This document shows, piece by piece, positions 25,744-38,200 of a stretch of DNA of 64,000 nucleotides; within the stretch, counting starts at the first letter, position 1, and each line of letters begins with the position of its first letter. The translations under genes were made by a program, and so were the position numbers. A model generated the notes under the pieces. The model saw only the letters and a program-made list of their open reading frames with translations. It was not told where the DNA came from and made no database searches. Origin of the DNA: Tetrahymena thermophila SB210 (taxonomy: Eukaryota; Ciliophora; Oligohymenophorea; Hymenostomatida; Tetrahymenidae); contig NW_002476218.1 in NCBI RefSeq assembly GCF_000189635.1, positions 372,001 to 436,000 of the forward strand. Direction: 5' to 3'.

Positions 25744-26232
25744 ATGATGCATATGATAATGGAATTCACTAGAGACGTTTAATTCGTCTTTAAAACGTAA
25801 GTTTTTATTGTGTTTGAATTATAATTATTAAAATTATTTTAAAATAAAAGTTGGTATGCTAAAGAGGATGGAAACCCAGGATGGTTTTATTTGGGTTTAG
25901 TTTTAACATTTATTTACTGTTTTGCACATATGTTTTTACCTAGAATAGAGAAATTTTTAAGAGAATTCCTTTTATGTAGATCATCATCTATGATTGTCAT
26001 TAGATTAGTTCTAACTGGATATTAATTCATTTACCAACTTTCAAACATTATAGTTATGATGCTAATGATGACTATGAACTTTTGGGTAGGATTAGTTATA
26101 GCTTTAGGTTGTGGTTTAGGTTACTCTTTCAATGGAATTCATAAAGATTGGAGAGAAGCAGTAAAAAAATATGATAATGTCACTGAAATATCAAATTATA
26201 CTGATTCAGACACTCCTTATAATAAATTTTGA
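25744..26232 (+). CDS. Ctr-family copper transporter (SLC31)
   Basis: A small trimer-forming Cu(I) channel. The start ATG at 25744 gives MMHMIMEFTRDVQFVFKTW; the N-terminus is short and Met-rich only over a few residues, unlike the long Mets motifs of yeast and human Ctr1. The intron at 25797-25850 joins K-T-W in phase. Three membrane segments follow: GWFYLGLVLTFIYCFAHMF, a second beginning QFIYQLSNIIVMMLMMTMNF, and a third VGLVIALGCGLGYSF. The second contains the Ctr MxxxM selectivity motif (MMLMM) and the third the GxxxG packing motif (GCGLG). The C-terminus is hydrophilic, without the HCH tail of human CTR1, and ends at TGA 26230-26232. Total is about 144 residues, the short end of the family. 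Plasma-membrane versus vacuolar location cannot be told. Confidence 0.9.
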
Positions 26233-27190
26233 TATCTATTTCTTATTACTTTTTCTAAAATATATGCATAATATATGTGCTTGTTTATTCATATTAATGT
26301 TTGCTTTATTATATATAAAAGAATAAATGATTTTTTGATAAATTCTGTTGGGTGATTCATTAAAAATAAAGCTCATCAAAAAATTTAGAGAAATACATGC
26401 ACTCATAACGCTAAAAAACTTGACATTTCATCATTTTGATTTTATTTAAACCACTAAAAGTAAGCTAGTTCCTTAAATTGTATTTAAAAGCAAAAATCAA
26501 TCGAATACTGTAAAAATTAAAATAAAGATAATCAATCGTTTTGTTCTCTCATATTTTCTTAAATAATAATTATCTCATAAGCTTAAACCAAGTTATTTTT
26601 TTAATATTTCAAGATGTTAATTACAAATAGCACATACTCTTTTAAAAGAATTAGTTACAAAGGAGTGAGCACAAATAAAATAATATGAAAGAAACATCAT
26701 ATAAATTTTGAAAAACTTTAAATCACTAAAATTATAGAGTATTAATAAATTAAATTTTTTTATTACAATTAAATATTAAAAAGTAAAAAATACATATTAT
26801 TTATCATAATTTCTTTCAAATCTTAATTTACTAATATTAAATTTTACACCTTATTTTAGTATTTCAACTTTATTGAGAGTTATCTAACTAATAAGTCTCA
26901 AACTATTTTTTATTTAATGGATAACATTAATAATTTTCAAAAAATTATTTAATTTATAATTAAACATATTTAAATTAAAATACTATGATTATTTTTTGAA
27001 AAGCTATATAAGTTATATTATCAAATTTGTCATCAATTAAATAAAAAAGAAAAGATATTTAAATTAAATTGTTTTCATCTTATCATTTAATTTTTTTTAT
27101 ATAAATAAAACACCTAATTTTTTATAAGATTAAAAATAATTATTTATTTATTTATTTGATTAAAAGCAAGTATTTTAAATTTAATATGAG

Positions 27191-27235
<45 letters not shown>

Positions 27236-27755
27236 AATCATTTATTTATTTTTATGTAATTGAGTTAAAATAGTTAATTATTTTTCAATATTTTATTTTA
27301 ATTTCTAAATTAATAAACAAATATCAATCAATTTAAATATTAATTATTATTTTTTTAAAAAGTATTTTTATGATTTTAGCTTATGTTTTGAATATATTAT
27401 TCATTTTTATTTTAAAATAAATTCAGATTTGTTTAATATTGATTTAGAATAAAATTTTAGTTAAATAGCAAAAAAGGGATTTTATTGAAAATTATTTTAA
27501 AAGATACTTTTTTATCTATTATTTAATTTTAAAGAAATTCGTAAAACCACAAAAAAATTTCAAAATTGACACTATTCCTCTTTAAAATAAATGATCATTT
27601 TTATTATAATTTATACTTAAAAATTAGATTTTATTTTAAAAATAGATAGACGATTGATGAATGATTTTAATCGAAATATATTACAATTAAATTTATTTTA
27701 ATTTAAATAAATGCTTTTTAAAATGATTTTGCTATAAAGTTAGAATTATCATTTT
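26233..27755. other. Convergent intergenic region
   Basis: About 1.5 kb of A/T-rich DNA between 3' ends, containing a CTAT microsatellite. No gene seen. Confidence 0.7.
27191..27234. repeat. (CTAT)n microsatellite
   Basis: About eleven perfect tandem copies of CTAT in intergenic DNA. Likely length-polymorphic. Confidence 0.95.
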
Positions 27756-28292
27756 TCATTATTCAAACTTTTCTTCTAAAACAGGCTCAGAAGCAGCAGC
27801 ACCTTACTATTATTAAGCCATTTAAGCTTAGAGTTATTATTCTTCTAATTTAGGTTACCAATAGTAAAGAGAGACCATACCCATAACAATAATGCTTTTA
27901 ATTAAAAATTTGTATCATATTTTATATTTTTGATTTTAATTTGTAAGTTTTACCCTGCATTAATAATCATTTGCTTTACATCAGAGGTTTGCTTGATATT
28001 AGCAAAATTAGAAAGAAGCATGAATAAAGCTACCCATAAACAGATCTTTTACTAATTATTTATTTTTTAAAATTATACATTTTAAAGTTTTTGAAAATTT
28101 TGATTGAAGATATTTTCATTTTTATGAATCAATTAAGGAATTTGAATATAAAATTACTTTCATCATAATACCAACAAAACCTAAAATGAAAGAGAGAATT
28201 TACTACAAATCACCTCCTTACTAATCTTCAGTTTAAGGAGCTGGTTGGTAATAAATAATTTTTTCTTCGCTTCTTCTATCCCTAGTTGACAT
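27756..28292 (-). CDS. Asterix / PAT10 homologue (WDR83OS family), ER membrane chaperone subunit
   Basis: Translated from ATG at complement 28290-28292: MSTRDRRSEEKIIYYQPAP, then LQQILSFILGFVGIMMKQKI, CLWVALFMLLSNFANIKQTS, DVKQMIINAG, IIVMGMVSLYYWQP. The order and spacing match human Asterix, which begins [20 protein letters not shown] and has [20 protein letters not shown] and EDTKQMMSSFMLS before its last helix. Two introns (about 28055-28157, and about 27900-27955) join in phase. With the first acceptor at ..AATTAG, the spacing of the first and second helices equals the human one. Asterix pairs with CCDC47 in the PAT complex that shields partly hydrophilic membrane helices during insertion at the ER. 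Unlike metazoan forms, a Gln/Ala-rich, acidic C-terminal tail (QQQQGAAASEPVLEEKFEQ) follows, ending at TGA complement 27756-27758. Confidence 0.85.
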
Positions 28293-28619
28293 CTATTTAA
28301 CTATCTATTATTTATCTTTTAAACTTTTCTTTTTGGAATAATTTATTGAAATTTTAAGATTTTTTTTTAATTTAATATTGTTGTTTTTAAGAATTTTAAC
28401 TAGAGAAGTATATTCATAGATAGAATTCTTCCATTTGGGTTTAACAAATATATAAATATTTATCAAAATAAATTTAAAAAGATTTGTTTATTCAATTAAA
28501 TCTAAGTTAAAAAAAATAAATAATATTTTTAATTAATTACTTTCATCGATTGTTTAAGATAAAAATAAAAAAATTATTGTAGATAAATAAATAGATACAA
28601 AACCAATAAAAATATATTA
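28293..28619. promoter_or_regulatory. Short bidirectional promoter
   Basis: Only 327 bases separate the start codons of the Asterix homologue (minus) and the GEP4-like phosphatase (plus). The two genes must share or abut their control regions. No specific element can be named. Confidence 0.6.
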
Positions 28620-29273
28620 ATGAGTTACTTAAAATTGTTAAAAATAACTTGGAATAATCCTTGGACGCTTAATCCTAATGTATATGTACCAAGAATTGAT
28701 TCAATAGATTACTCAAAATTAAAAGAATTAGGTGTTAAATATTTAGTGTTTGACAAAGATAATACTTTGACTGCTCACTTAAAAAATGAATTTTATGATA
28801 ATAAAATATAAAGTTGTGTAAATAATGAAATCAAATAATTGTATGATCAAAATTCTCAAATATTTATTGTATCTAACTCAATTAAAAGTGAATAAAAATA
28901 AAAAGAAGTTTAGTAAAACTTAGGAATAGAATTAATTCTAACAAGCCAAAAAAAACCCCATAATTTTTAAGAAATAATCAATCACATAAAGTAAAAAAAT
29001 ACAAATGTTTCAATCAAAAACCACGAAATAGCTTTCTTTGGAGACAGATTGTTTACAGATGTTCTACTTGCTAACTTAAATGGTGCAGTTTCTGTATATA
29101 CTGATCCATTTAATAATTTAAATGAACATTTAGGTATTTGGTTAATGAGAAAAATAGAAAAGTAGATATTTAGTAAATTCCAAAATTCTAGAAGCATAAA
29201 TCTCTACTATTTAAATTAAAATATAAAAAATTTTGATTAACAAGTAACTAAATAGAATTAGTAATAATAGTGA
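28620..29273 (+). CDS. GEP4-like phosphatidylglycerophosphate phosphatase (HAD family)
   Basis: An intronless gene of 217 residues. HAD motif I is FDKDNTLT (nucleophile Asp and acid/base Asp two residues on); motif II is IVSNS; a Lys motif is TSQKKPHN; motif IV is GDRLFTDV. The extended N-terminus, with PRIDSIDYSKLKELGVKYLV before motif I, and the KKP spacing fit the PGP phosphatase subfamily of yeast GEP4, which dephosphorylates phosphatidylglycerophosphate in cardiolipin synthesis on the mitochondrial inner membrane. The N-terminal MSYLKLLKITWNNPW is weakly amphipathic and could aid mitochondrial targeting or membrane contact. The end shows the code clearly: TAG TAA TAA TAG precede the true stop TGA 29271-29273, giving a short Gln run. 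Confidence 0.85.
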
Positions 29274-29752
29274 TTTCACTTTGCTTCTGACTGAATAAAA
29301 ATATTTATGTTATATTTTTAAAATTATTCTATAATTTAATCTTTAATTAATTGTATGATATCATTCATTATTAAATAAATGTATTTTATAAGTAGATTAA
29401 TTTATTTTATTGACATTAAAATATTCTAATTATAAAACTTTTTAAAATTTATAAACCATTAATCCTCTTTGAAAAATTTACCTTACAAGTTCTAATTATA
29501 AAATATTTTTTTTATTTTTCAGAAATTCAGAATTAGGATAGATATGATACAATTCTAAAAATGATGAATATAGTAATTATAGTAATTTGCTATTTTTAAA
29601 TAATAAAAATTGTTGAAAATTTATGAAAAATTCATAATCAAATGATTTTAATCTTACAATTTGACAAGGATTAATACATTAATAAAAATATTTACAAAGA
29701 GAAAAGTGATGTATTATATTTAATTTATTAGATTTGTTAATTATATTTTTAT
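29274..29752. other. Convergent intergenic spacer
   Basis: AT-rich DNA between 3' ends. No gene or repeat seen. Confidence 0.7.
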
Positions 29753-32700
29753 TCAAGAATCAGTAAATGAAAAATTAAGCGAGCTGTTTTGATTATTAGG
29801 ATAAGACGAAACAGGTTGACTGTTTAGGTTTTAGATGCTTCCATTTACTTGTTTTGAATAAAAATTCTAAAAATCAATTTAATTTTAAAATGATTATTAT
29901 TATGAATTAGAGTTTGCACTATACTTTTGTGCTGCATTTGATGTATAGTTATAACCACTATCAATAGACCCTTAGACTTCTCTTTGGCTACTTAAGGAAT
30001 TGTAGTTACTATTTTGAAATATAATAGATTAAACTTCTTTGGCATTGTTGTATTCTATATTATCTTATTTTTCTTCTAAGTTAGAAAGCTGCTTATTAGT
30101 GGAATTAACTTTTTGACTTTAGTAACCATTTTATTATTAATTCTATTGATTAAATGGCTTATTATTACTATTTGAGTAATATGAAGATCTCAACTATTAT
30201 TGCTACTGAGATAGGTTTTATTATTAAATACTACTTTACTTTTAGGGAAGAGGTAAACCAGGTGATGCTTTGTCTTAAAATTATTTAAGATTATATTGAG
30301 CTCCTTATTAGAGCTAAGCTTATTTATTGATGGAAAGTTAAGATTATATACTATTAGACAGAGAATTTCTAGAGCTTACTTTAGACAATTAAGACTTTTG
30401 TAATTATTAGAGCATTTATGCTTCTTCTTATATGAGTTTTTACTTTTCTTACTAAATTTTTTTTAAATTTTCCATTTAAACTTAAATGAATTCATTGCTT
30501 TCATCTTCCTCTATTTTAGTTTTTAATACTTCCAAAAATTAGCTTGGACTATCAAGAAAAGATTTTTGTAAATTGTTTTGTTAGCTTTGATTCGAATTGT
30601 AGTTGTTATATCCCCCAAATTAAGGTGGAGCCAATTAATATTATTAATTTTATTTTTCATCAAAATTTATGTTATTCATTTTTTTACATTACAGGCTTTC
30701 TTCATCTTGTTTTGATTGATAAAGATCTTCGTTAATCATTAAATTGTAAATTGTTTCATGTTTATTTTTTAATTCTCTAGATGATTTTTTTTCTTTTAAA
30801 TCAATAGAAGTTGATTCTTAGTCTAAAGTTATTCCTTCTAAGGCTTCAAATTTTTATTCTCTTAAAGTAGAATGATCACTCATTTTTGAAGAGTGGTGAG
30901 ACTACTTTTTACTCATATATTCACTTTGAATATAATTAGGTTGAATTTAATTATTGATGTATTAACTGTTTTCATCATCATTCTATGTTGTAAAATATTT
31001 ACTAATTTTTTCATCTTACATTATGATTTTTTCAAAGTATTACTAATACTAAGGAGATTAATTTAAATTAGAATGATCAATTTTCTTTAAATTTTTCTAG
31101 GGATTTTCTTCTTCCAGTTATATTGCTTCACAACTGCTTGCATCTTTAATGAGAAAGTTAGGAATAATCACTTTATCTGGAAATTGTTATTATTAATTTT
31201 AGTTGGCATCTATTGATTTTTTTTAACCACAAATTGAATTCTCTTGAGAAGAACCCTGTGCTATTGAAATTGCTATTCAAAAAAAAAAAAAAAATAAAAT
31301 ATTGATAAAATACATATTGAATTTAAATTAATTACAATGATTTCTACTTGACTTAATCTACTGCTATTGTTTTTTTTTGTTGAATTGCTCTTGGTACCCG
31401 TTAATTTTTTTAATTCTGTCAATAGAAAAACTCTATCTTAATTATTTTTAGAATTTAATTAAATTAATTTTTTATTCAAATACTTTTAATTTACTTGATT
31501 GAATTAAATTATCCATTAGATCTTGGAGCAGCTGTAGTTAACTTTTACTAATTAGAACTGTTAGCATTTTAGCTTAATTTAATTTATTATTCGTTTTAAA
31601 TTTAAGAATTTTTTAAAACTTAAACGTATGGCTCATTTTCTTTATTTTATGAAACAGAAGAGTAAACCTTTGGATGGGTTAATTTTTCAATAATATTTTC
31701 TTTTTCTTATTCATTTTATTTAATTTTCTAACTTTTAAATTTACTTTATTTATTTTGCATTTATTTTTATTTAAAATCTAAAAATTTTATTGGTGTTTTT
31801 TCTTCTCTTCTGCCTTAAGACAATGATCTTTCTTTCTCCTTTAAATAGCTTGGAATTTAGTCTGAGGATATTTTTCTTGAAATTGTTTGTTTTTAGTTCA
31901 TTTTTTCTTATGAAGGAGACTTGCTCTAATTCCTTTTTTTATCTATGATATTTGCTGATGTGCTCCTCGTCACTCTTCTCACACTTGAATCTATTGTGTT
32001 TTTTGAAAAGGTATTTTCTTTTTAAGATTAATCTTTATTTTTTTAAGAACTTTTAGAAATTTTGGAGTTGCTCAAACTTTTATCTAAATTTTTTTGTTTA
32101 GAATTAGAATATTCTTAGTTTACTTTGTTTTTAATTTTAATATTAGAACTAGAATTAGATATATTTTTTAGCACTTTAGGAGTATGTTCTCTTTAATTGT
32201 TATTTTAAATAGAGTTTAAAGATTAGTTGATTTAAATCTAATTTATTATTTTATTATTTTTAGAATCATTAGAAAAAAACTAAAAGCTACTCTAATTAAC
32301 TTATTGCTTATTATTTAAATGTTACAATTAAGTATCACAGTTTGTTGTACCTTCATGTTATGCAGTTTTATTTAATTAACTGTTTGTTGGACTATGATTT
32401 GTTTTTTCTAATCTTCTAATTGTACTTTCCAGTTCCATAAAATCATCACAGAAATTTTCTTTGCCTCTAAAGTTTTCTTTAAAGTCTTTAATAATTTTAT
32501 CTCTACTAATTATTTTTATTAAGCTGTCTTAATGGATCGAAGTAGAAACAATACCAGGTTAATTAGATTTTGATTGTGACACTTATTAATTTATATTTTA
32601 TTCTGGTTTTTTTTACTTGAGAACCTATTCATATATAGACTACTAAAGATTACTTTTAGTGCAATTTTAAAATAAATTTTAATTGTTTATTTGTTACAAA

Positions 32701-34054
32701 ACATTTGTATTATTAATATTTTCTCTTACTTATGCTGAGTTATTTTATTGGCTTTTTTATAATATATTATTTCTCTCACTACTTTAGCTATGTTTATTGC
32801 TCTTATTTGTGATAAACCTTGTAGAATTACTATTTTATTATTTATTTTTTGCAAAATTTTAGTGTAATATACTGTCTTCTTATCTTTTGTTCATTTGATG
32901 CTTATGATTTTCTTAATCCTCTTGACTTATTAAAGCAGAGTCACCTTAGCTCACATTCTATATGGCACTGATATTGCAAAAACTATTATTATTTAACTTA
33001 TTAGCTGAAAATTAATTTTCTTTCGATGTATGCAAAGTTTTTTAAGCGCTACTTTCTGAGGAGGTTAAGTATTAATCTTTAACACCCTAATCAGGAATCA
33101 TAGGAGTGCTAATTGCATTTTTTAAAGATATTTCTATGTGAGGTATAACTTAATTATCATCATTTTTAATGTAGCTTATGTTTGTAGTTTAAACTGATGA
33201 AATATTATTTAAAAAATTATTAGAGCTGTTAACTTAATTAGAACTTGTTGAAAACATTTAGTTAAATGATTGATTTGTTTTATCAGTTTTTGGAATATAA
33301 TTTTACTAACAATTTTATTACTCATTTGACTGTTAAAATTATGGCATATTATTTTATATTTAGTTTTGTAGTATTTATTCCTTATAATTGCTAATTTAGA
33401 TTTTTTACAAATTAGAATGGGCTTACTACTATAAGTCATATTGATCTTCTTTTTAAAATTATACTATCCCATAATTTTAAGAGACATTAGTGCAGTTAGT
33501 AGATATTTACATTTATTATATTTAGCTTTTCTAAGTTAATTATGAATTTTGCATTCTGTTTTTTAATCGTATGTTTTAGAGACTCTTTTGTATTTCATTG
33601 ATATCATCACTTTTTAATCCATTAAATAAATTAAAAATATTTAAAACTTAAACAAAAAATTTACTCATAAAGCATTTTATTGATATTAAATTTATTTTGT
33701 TGTGCCGCTGCCATCATATTCATGTAAAAATACTTTCTGCTCATTTGGTTTTTACCAGTCTGTTTACTGAAAGTATTGAAAAATTTTAATAAGTCGTCTG
33801 CTTCTTCAGGCATAAATTAACCAATAGTTTCTTGCTTTAAATAAGTAAAATAAAATTAAATTAGTTGTAAAACTTACATTTTATTTATAAATAACTTTAT
33901 AAAATCTCTAAAATTTTAATGCTGTTACTAGATTTCTGAGATAGATTATATCGTTCTGATCAGGATTAAGCTTAGAAAATATGACATCGATTTTCTTTAA
34001 CTTGATGATATTAATTTTCTCTTCGAAAGATTGAATAATTTATTCTAATTCCAT
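29753..34054 (-). CDS. Very large Gln/Asn-rich protein with EF-hand-like N-terminus
   Basis: Read from ATG at complement 34052-34054: MELEQIIQSFEEKINIIKL, then KKIDVIFSKLNPDQNDIIYL followed by RNLVTALKF. That segment has the helix-loop-helix shape of an EF-hand (Asp/Asn/Asp loop residues), but the loop lacks the full set of calcium ligands. A second helical segment, ADDLLKFFNTFSKQTGKNQM, follows an intron. After about 120 residues the protein turns into more than 1000 residues of Gln, Asn, Ser and Lys, with most Gln from TAA/TAG. Introns recognised include about 33843-33885, about 33607-33664 and about 31265-31335. It ends SLNFSFTDS and TGA, complement 29753-29755. I do not recognise a family. 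Such prion-like tracts are frequent in ciliate proteins and do not assign a function. Frame continuity is clear at both ends, but I could not check every internal exon, so a split into two genes is possible. Confidence 0.65.
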
Positions 34055-35294
34055 TTGCCTTTAAGTAAAATTAATTAATCTATTTACAAATATTTTTTTT
34101 TATGGCTACTAAAAAATATAAAATAGCTAGCCGTTGCTTATGAATTTGTTTTTTATTTAACTTTTGTTTATTTACAAATACAGAGTGTTAGATAAGTATA
34201 TATCTATCTATGTATTCTTTTTTATTTATTTTTCAATACTTTAAATCAATATTTTTTTTTCTTTTTTAGAGCACATAAAAAAATAATTAACGTTAAAATT
34301 TAATAACCCAGCCATGCTCTATTTAATTATAAATATTATACTTTTTTATCTTTTTAACGAAATCAAAAATTCTATTTAATTTTAATAATCTGTATTTATT
34401 GTAAATACTTTCAAGAATTTAAATTATTTAATTCATTAAATTAAAAAAAAATTATCTATTAATGTTAACTATAATTAGAGTATTTCACATTTTTTATTAA
34501 CTTAGAATAAAATAAATAATTGTTTCAGTTTAAATTATAAAAAAAGTTTTTTTTAAATTTAAGTTGATGAATTATGGTAAAAAGCGAAGATTTTAAATGT
34601 ATTTAATCAACAAATATCGATTTGTTTTATTTTCTATAATAGAAAATAATAAATTTAGAAGATTCTTAGTCATAAAATGCTATTCTTCTAATAGATTATA
34701 TGAATAGAAAATTTAATTTTTACCTAAAACAATTTTTAAAAGTAAAAGCTATTGATTGATCGTACAAAGATCTTCTTTGATAAATTGTGATGGTTTTAAT
34801 TCAAAAAATTAATATCAAAATATCTATCTATAAATCATTCAATTTACATATGTTTCTTTTGAAAAATTTCAAAAATTAAGTTTTTTAAAATGCTGTTCGC
34901 ATTTCAGTGATAGAATGAGAAAAATAAATATGCTTTAACTCAAAAATATTGAGTAATAAATAAAAGAAACTTAAATAGGTGATGACCCTTAAATTGAAAT
35001 ATAAATAGGAATTACGTAAAAGGAAAGAGAAGGCGATGGAAATTGTCATTAAATCAAATGACCTTTAAAAAAAAAATACAAATTACAAAAAAAATAAAAA
35101 ATCAAATATTTTTTAATTTTATAAAAAGAAGAAATCAAAAAATTAAAAGAAAAAAAGAAAGAAAATTTAAAGGAATTAAATAAAATCACTAAATATATTA
35201 TTAGGACATTTCATCTAAATAATAAATAAGAAAAGGTAAAAAAGTATAATACTCACTCTCTATACAACAAACATTTGCAAATCAAGATATTAAT
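34055..35294. other. Divergent intergenic region with a small ORF
   Basis: Mostly A/T tracts. One patch at 34930-35061 has raised GC and an ATG-to-TGA frame of 43 residues containing GDDPQIEIQIGITQKEREGD. It may be an isolated exon or a short peptide gene. Nothing else seen. Confidence 0.4.
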
Positions 35295-38200
35295 ATGTAT
35301 TCTGAAGGTAAAAATTTTAATTTCTTAGTTAATCATATTCCTAGCCCACGCATTTTCTTTGTACCCTTTTAAAGATTTTAGCAGTTTATCTTTTCTTTAT
35401 TAAAGTATTCAAATAAAAAGCCATGGTTTGCCCATCTTCTCCTCTAAATAGCTTATTTTTATAAAAATAGATCTTTTACAAAGTACAGGCACTTCTTTTT
35501 TAGGATAAGTTAATATGAATCATTCATCCTCCACAGCTACTACAGTCTCAACTAATGGTTAGTACTCTAAGAAAAATTTAAATGGAAACTCTAATAATTT
35601 AGCCCCCTCAAACGGGACTTATCAAAATCAAAACATAAACCATAAGGGTGCCACTGAAAAGGAGAATATTGTAAATCATTATCAACGACTTTATATATAA
35701 AGTAGCCCTTGCAAAAAGGGTTACTGAGAAAATAAAAGTAAATTAGTTAATCATATGCCTATAAATTAAAAAATAGAAATATGCAGATGGCGAGCCAGTT
35801 AAAACTAATTTTTAGAAACCTCAATTTTATGGTAAATAATCCATTTTTTATAAGTTTAAAAAAGAAATTTGCAATTATTGTTCAAAATAAAGTTAAAAAA
35901 ATAATTGATGCGTTTAAAAAAGAAAAGCTTAAAGCCCATCAGTAGGTTTAAACTCTACAGAGCTAAAATAAAAGATAATAAACTAATTATTTGGAAATGA
36001 AAAAATGCCTTAAATTTGAATTGTTTGTTTTATTGAGAAATAGACTAAATATTTTTAATAGCTTTCTTTTATTCAAGTTTTCAAACTACTTCAAAAATTT
36101 GAAATTTTATTGATTTTTTGAAAATATTTCATTTTATAAAAAATAGAAGACGAAGTGTGGATTGCCAAGTAGTAATAGCAAATGGCTCTCCTTTAATAGC
36201 AATAATAGTTAAATTATTAAAAGAATATGGACTTTTAAGTTGCCCACTAGCAAGAACCTCATTAGCAGTATTAATATTATGAAGATGAATTTTAAAAAGT
36301 TGCAGGAAATAATCACAATATTGAAAATTAAAAAGCTCCAGTACAAGAGCCACCACAACAAAAAGAGTAACATAATAAATACATTTATTTCTTCAATTCA
36401 CTTACATAGCATAGATTAAAATGGCATTATTATCTTGATAGGAATCTAGGAGAACAAATCAAAATTGTTGATAAGAAAATACAAATCTACAAAATAGATT
36501 TTTAAATTAAAATTAATTTGCCATTAATTCAAATAAAAAGCCTTGTCTTTAATTAATAAAACAATTCTGTTAAATATTTCTTGCATATTAAAATTAAATA
36601 TATCTTATTATTAAACAATTAGACCAACCCTTGAAGATATTATGAATTAAGTTGATATGGAGCATGACAGTGAGGATGAGGGTATTTAAGATTATAAAAT
36701 TGGAGGTTACCATCCTGTACATATTGGAGAAGTTGTTAATAAGCGTTATGTTGTTATTTAAAAAATTGGTTGGGGTCACTTCTCAACTGTATGGCTCGCA
36801 AAAGATTTTAAGTATGATACTTATGTAGCTCTTAAAATTTAAAAAAGTGCTCCACACTATCTTGAAGCTGCATTCGACGAAGTTGAGATACTTTAAAAGG
36901 TAGCAAGAATGAGCAAAGACCCTGAATGGATGAAGTCGCTATAAAAGTATTATGAAGGAGTAAACAATTATAAATGTTTCTTTATTTAGAGAAAAACAGA
37001 ATTAATATATATATCTGTTGGATTGAAAGTTTTGAACTTATTTATTTATTATAACATCTTTTTATGAGAAGCGATTAAGTTCTATTAATTTAAATTTTTT
37101 CAGAGATAGAATTGCTAATATACCGATTAGATTTACTTATTTTATTCAAATTTTCTATATAAACAAAATAGGAAAAGAGAAAGAGCTTTAATAAAGATGA
37201 CTGCTAAGTAGTTTAGTTATTGAACAGCTTTGTGTTTAAAGGACCTTATGGAAATCATTTCTGTTTTGTTTTTGAAATTTTAGGAGTTAACCTGCTAGAA
37301 GTCATTAAAAGATACAACTATAGTGGTGTTCCTATGCATTTATGCAGAAAAATAGCAAAATAAGTTCTCATAGGTTTAGATTTCTTACATAGATTCTGCG
37401 ATGTTATTCATACAGATTTAAAACCTGAAAATGTCCTACTTTAGTTAACCTAAGATGAATTAAAGGATATTATTGAAAATGGCTAAATGACAAAAAATTA
37501 ACTCTTTAAAGAGCGTCTCAAAGTCATAAGAAAGCATCTTGGAGTTAAGGAAGAGGAAGAAAAACCTGTTGAAGAAAAAAAACCTCAATAATAATAATAA
37601 GCTAAACCTGATTAAAAAACTAAAAAGTAATAAGAAGATGATGATAATGATAATGATGATGAAGACGGAGAAGATGATGATGGTAATCAAAAGGATGAAG
37701 GGGATAATACCAACCTGAAAGAGCTTGAATAAAAGCTAAAGCAACCTGGTCTTACAAAGAAGCAAAAAAAGAATCTCCGTAAAAAAATTAGCATGAAGAA
37801 GAGAAAATTATAGGAATAAAAGAATGCATAGCAATAGCCATAAGAATAATAATCTACTAAAGAATCTACAAAGCAAGAAAATTAGGCAGAAGAGAACAAG
37901 CCAAGCCAATAAAAAGAAATGAATACAAAGGATTTGTTCTCTTAGCCCGATACTAAGCTATTAGATAAAAATAAACTCATGCGTGGACCTTAGCTTGATG
38001 AAAACTTCAAACTAAAAATAGCAGATTTAGGTAATGCCTGCTGGACTTTCCATCATTTTGCCACTGAAATTTAAACTCGTTAATATCGTTCTCCAGAAGT
38101 AATTAATTTATATTTTTAAATTAAATTTATTTATTTATTTGTTTTTTTATATTGATAGGTTATCATCGGAAGCAAATATAATACTACCGCTGATATTTGG

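Noticed and set aside
27191-27234. CRISPR-like or satellite array
   Set aside because: It is a perfect 4-bp microsatellite without spacers.
36129-36356. Minus-strand ORF upstream of the kinase domain
   Set aside because: The plus strand here is the poly-Gln exon of SRPK, which joins in phase on both sides.
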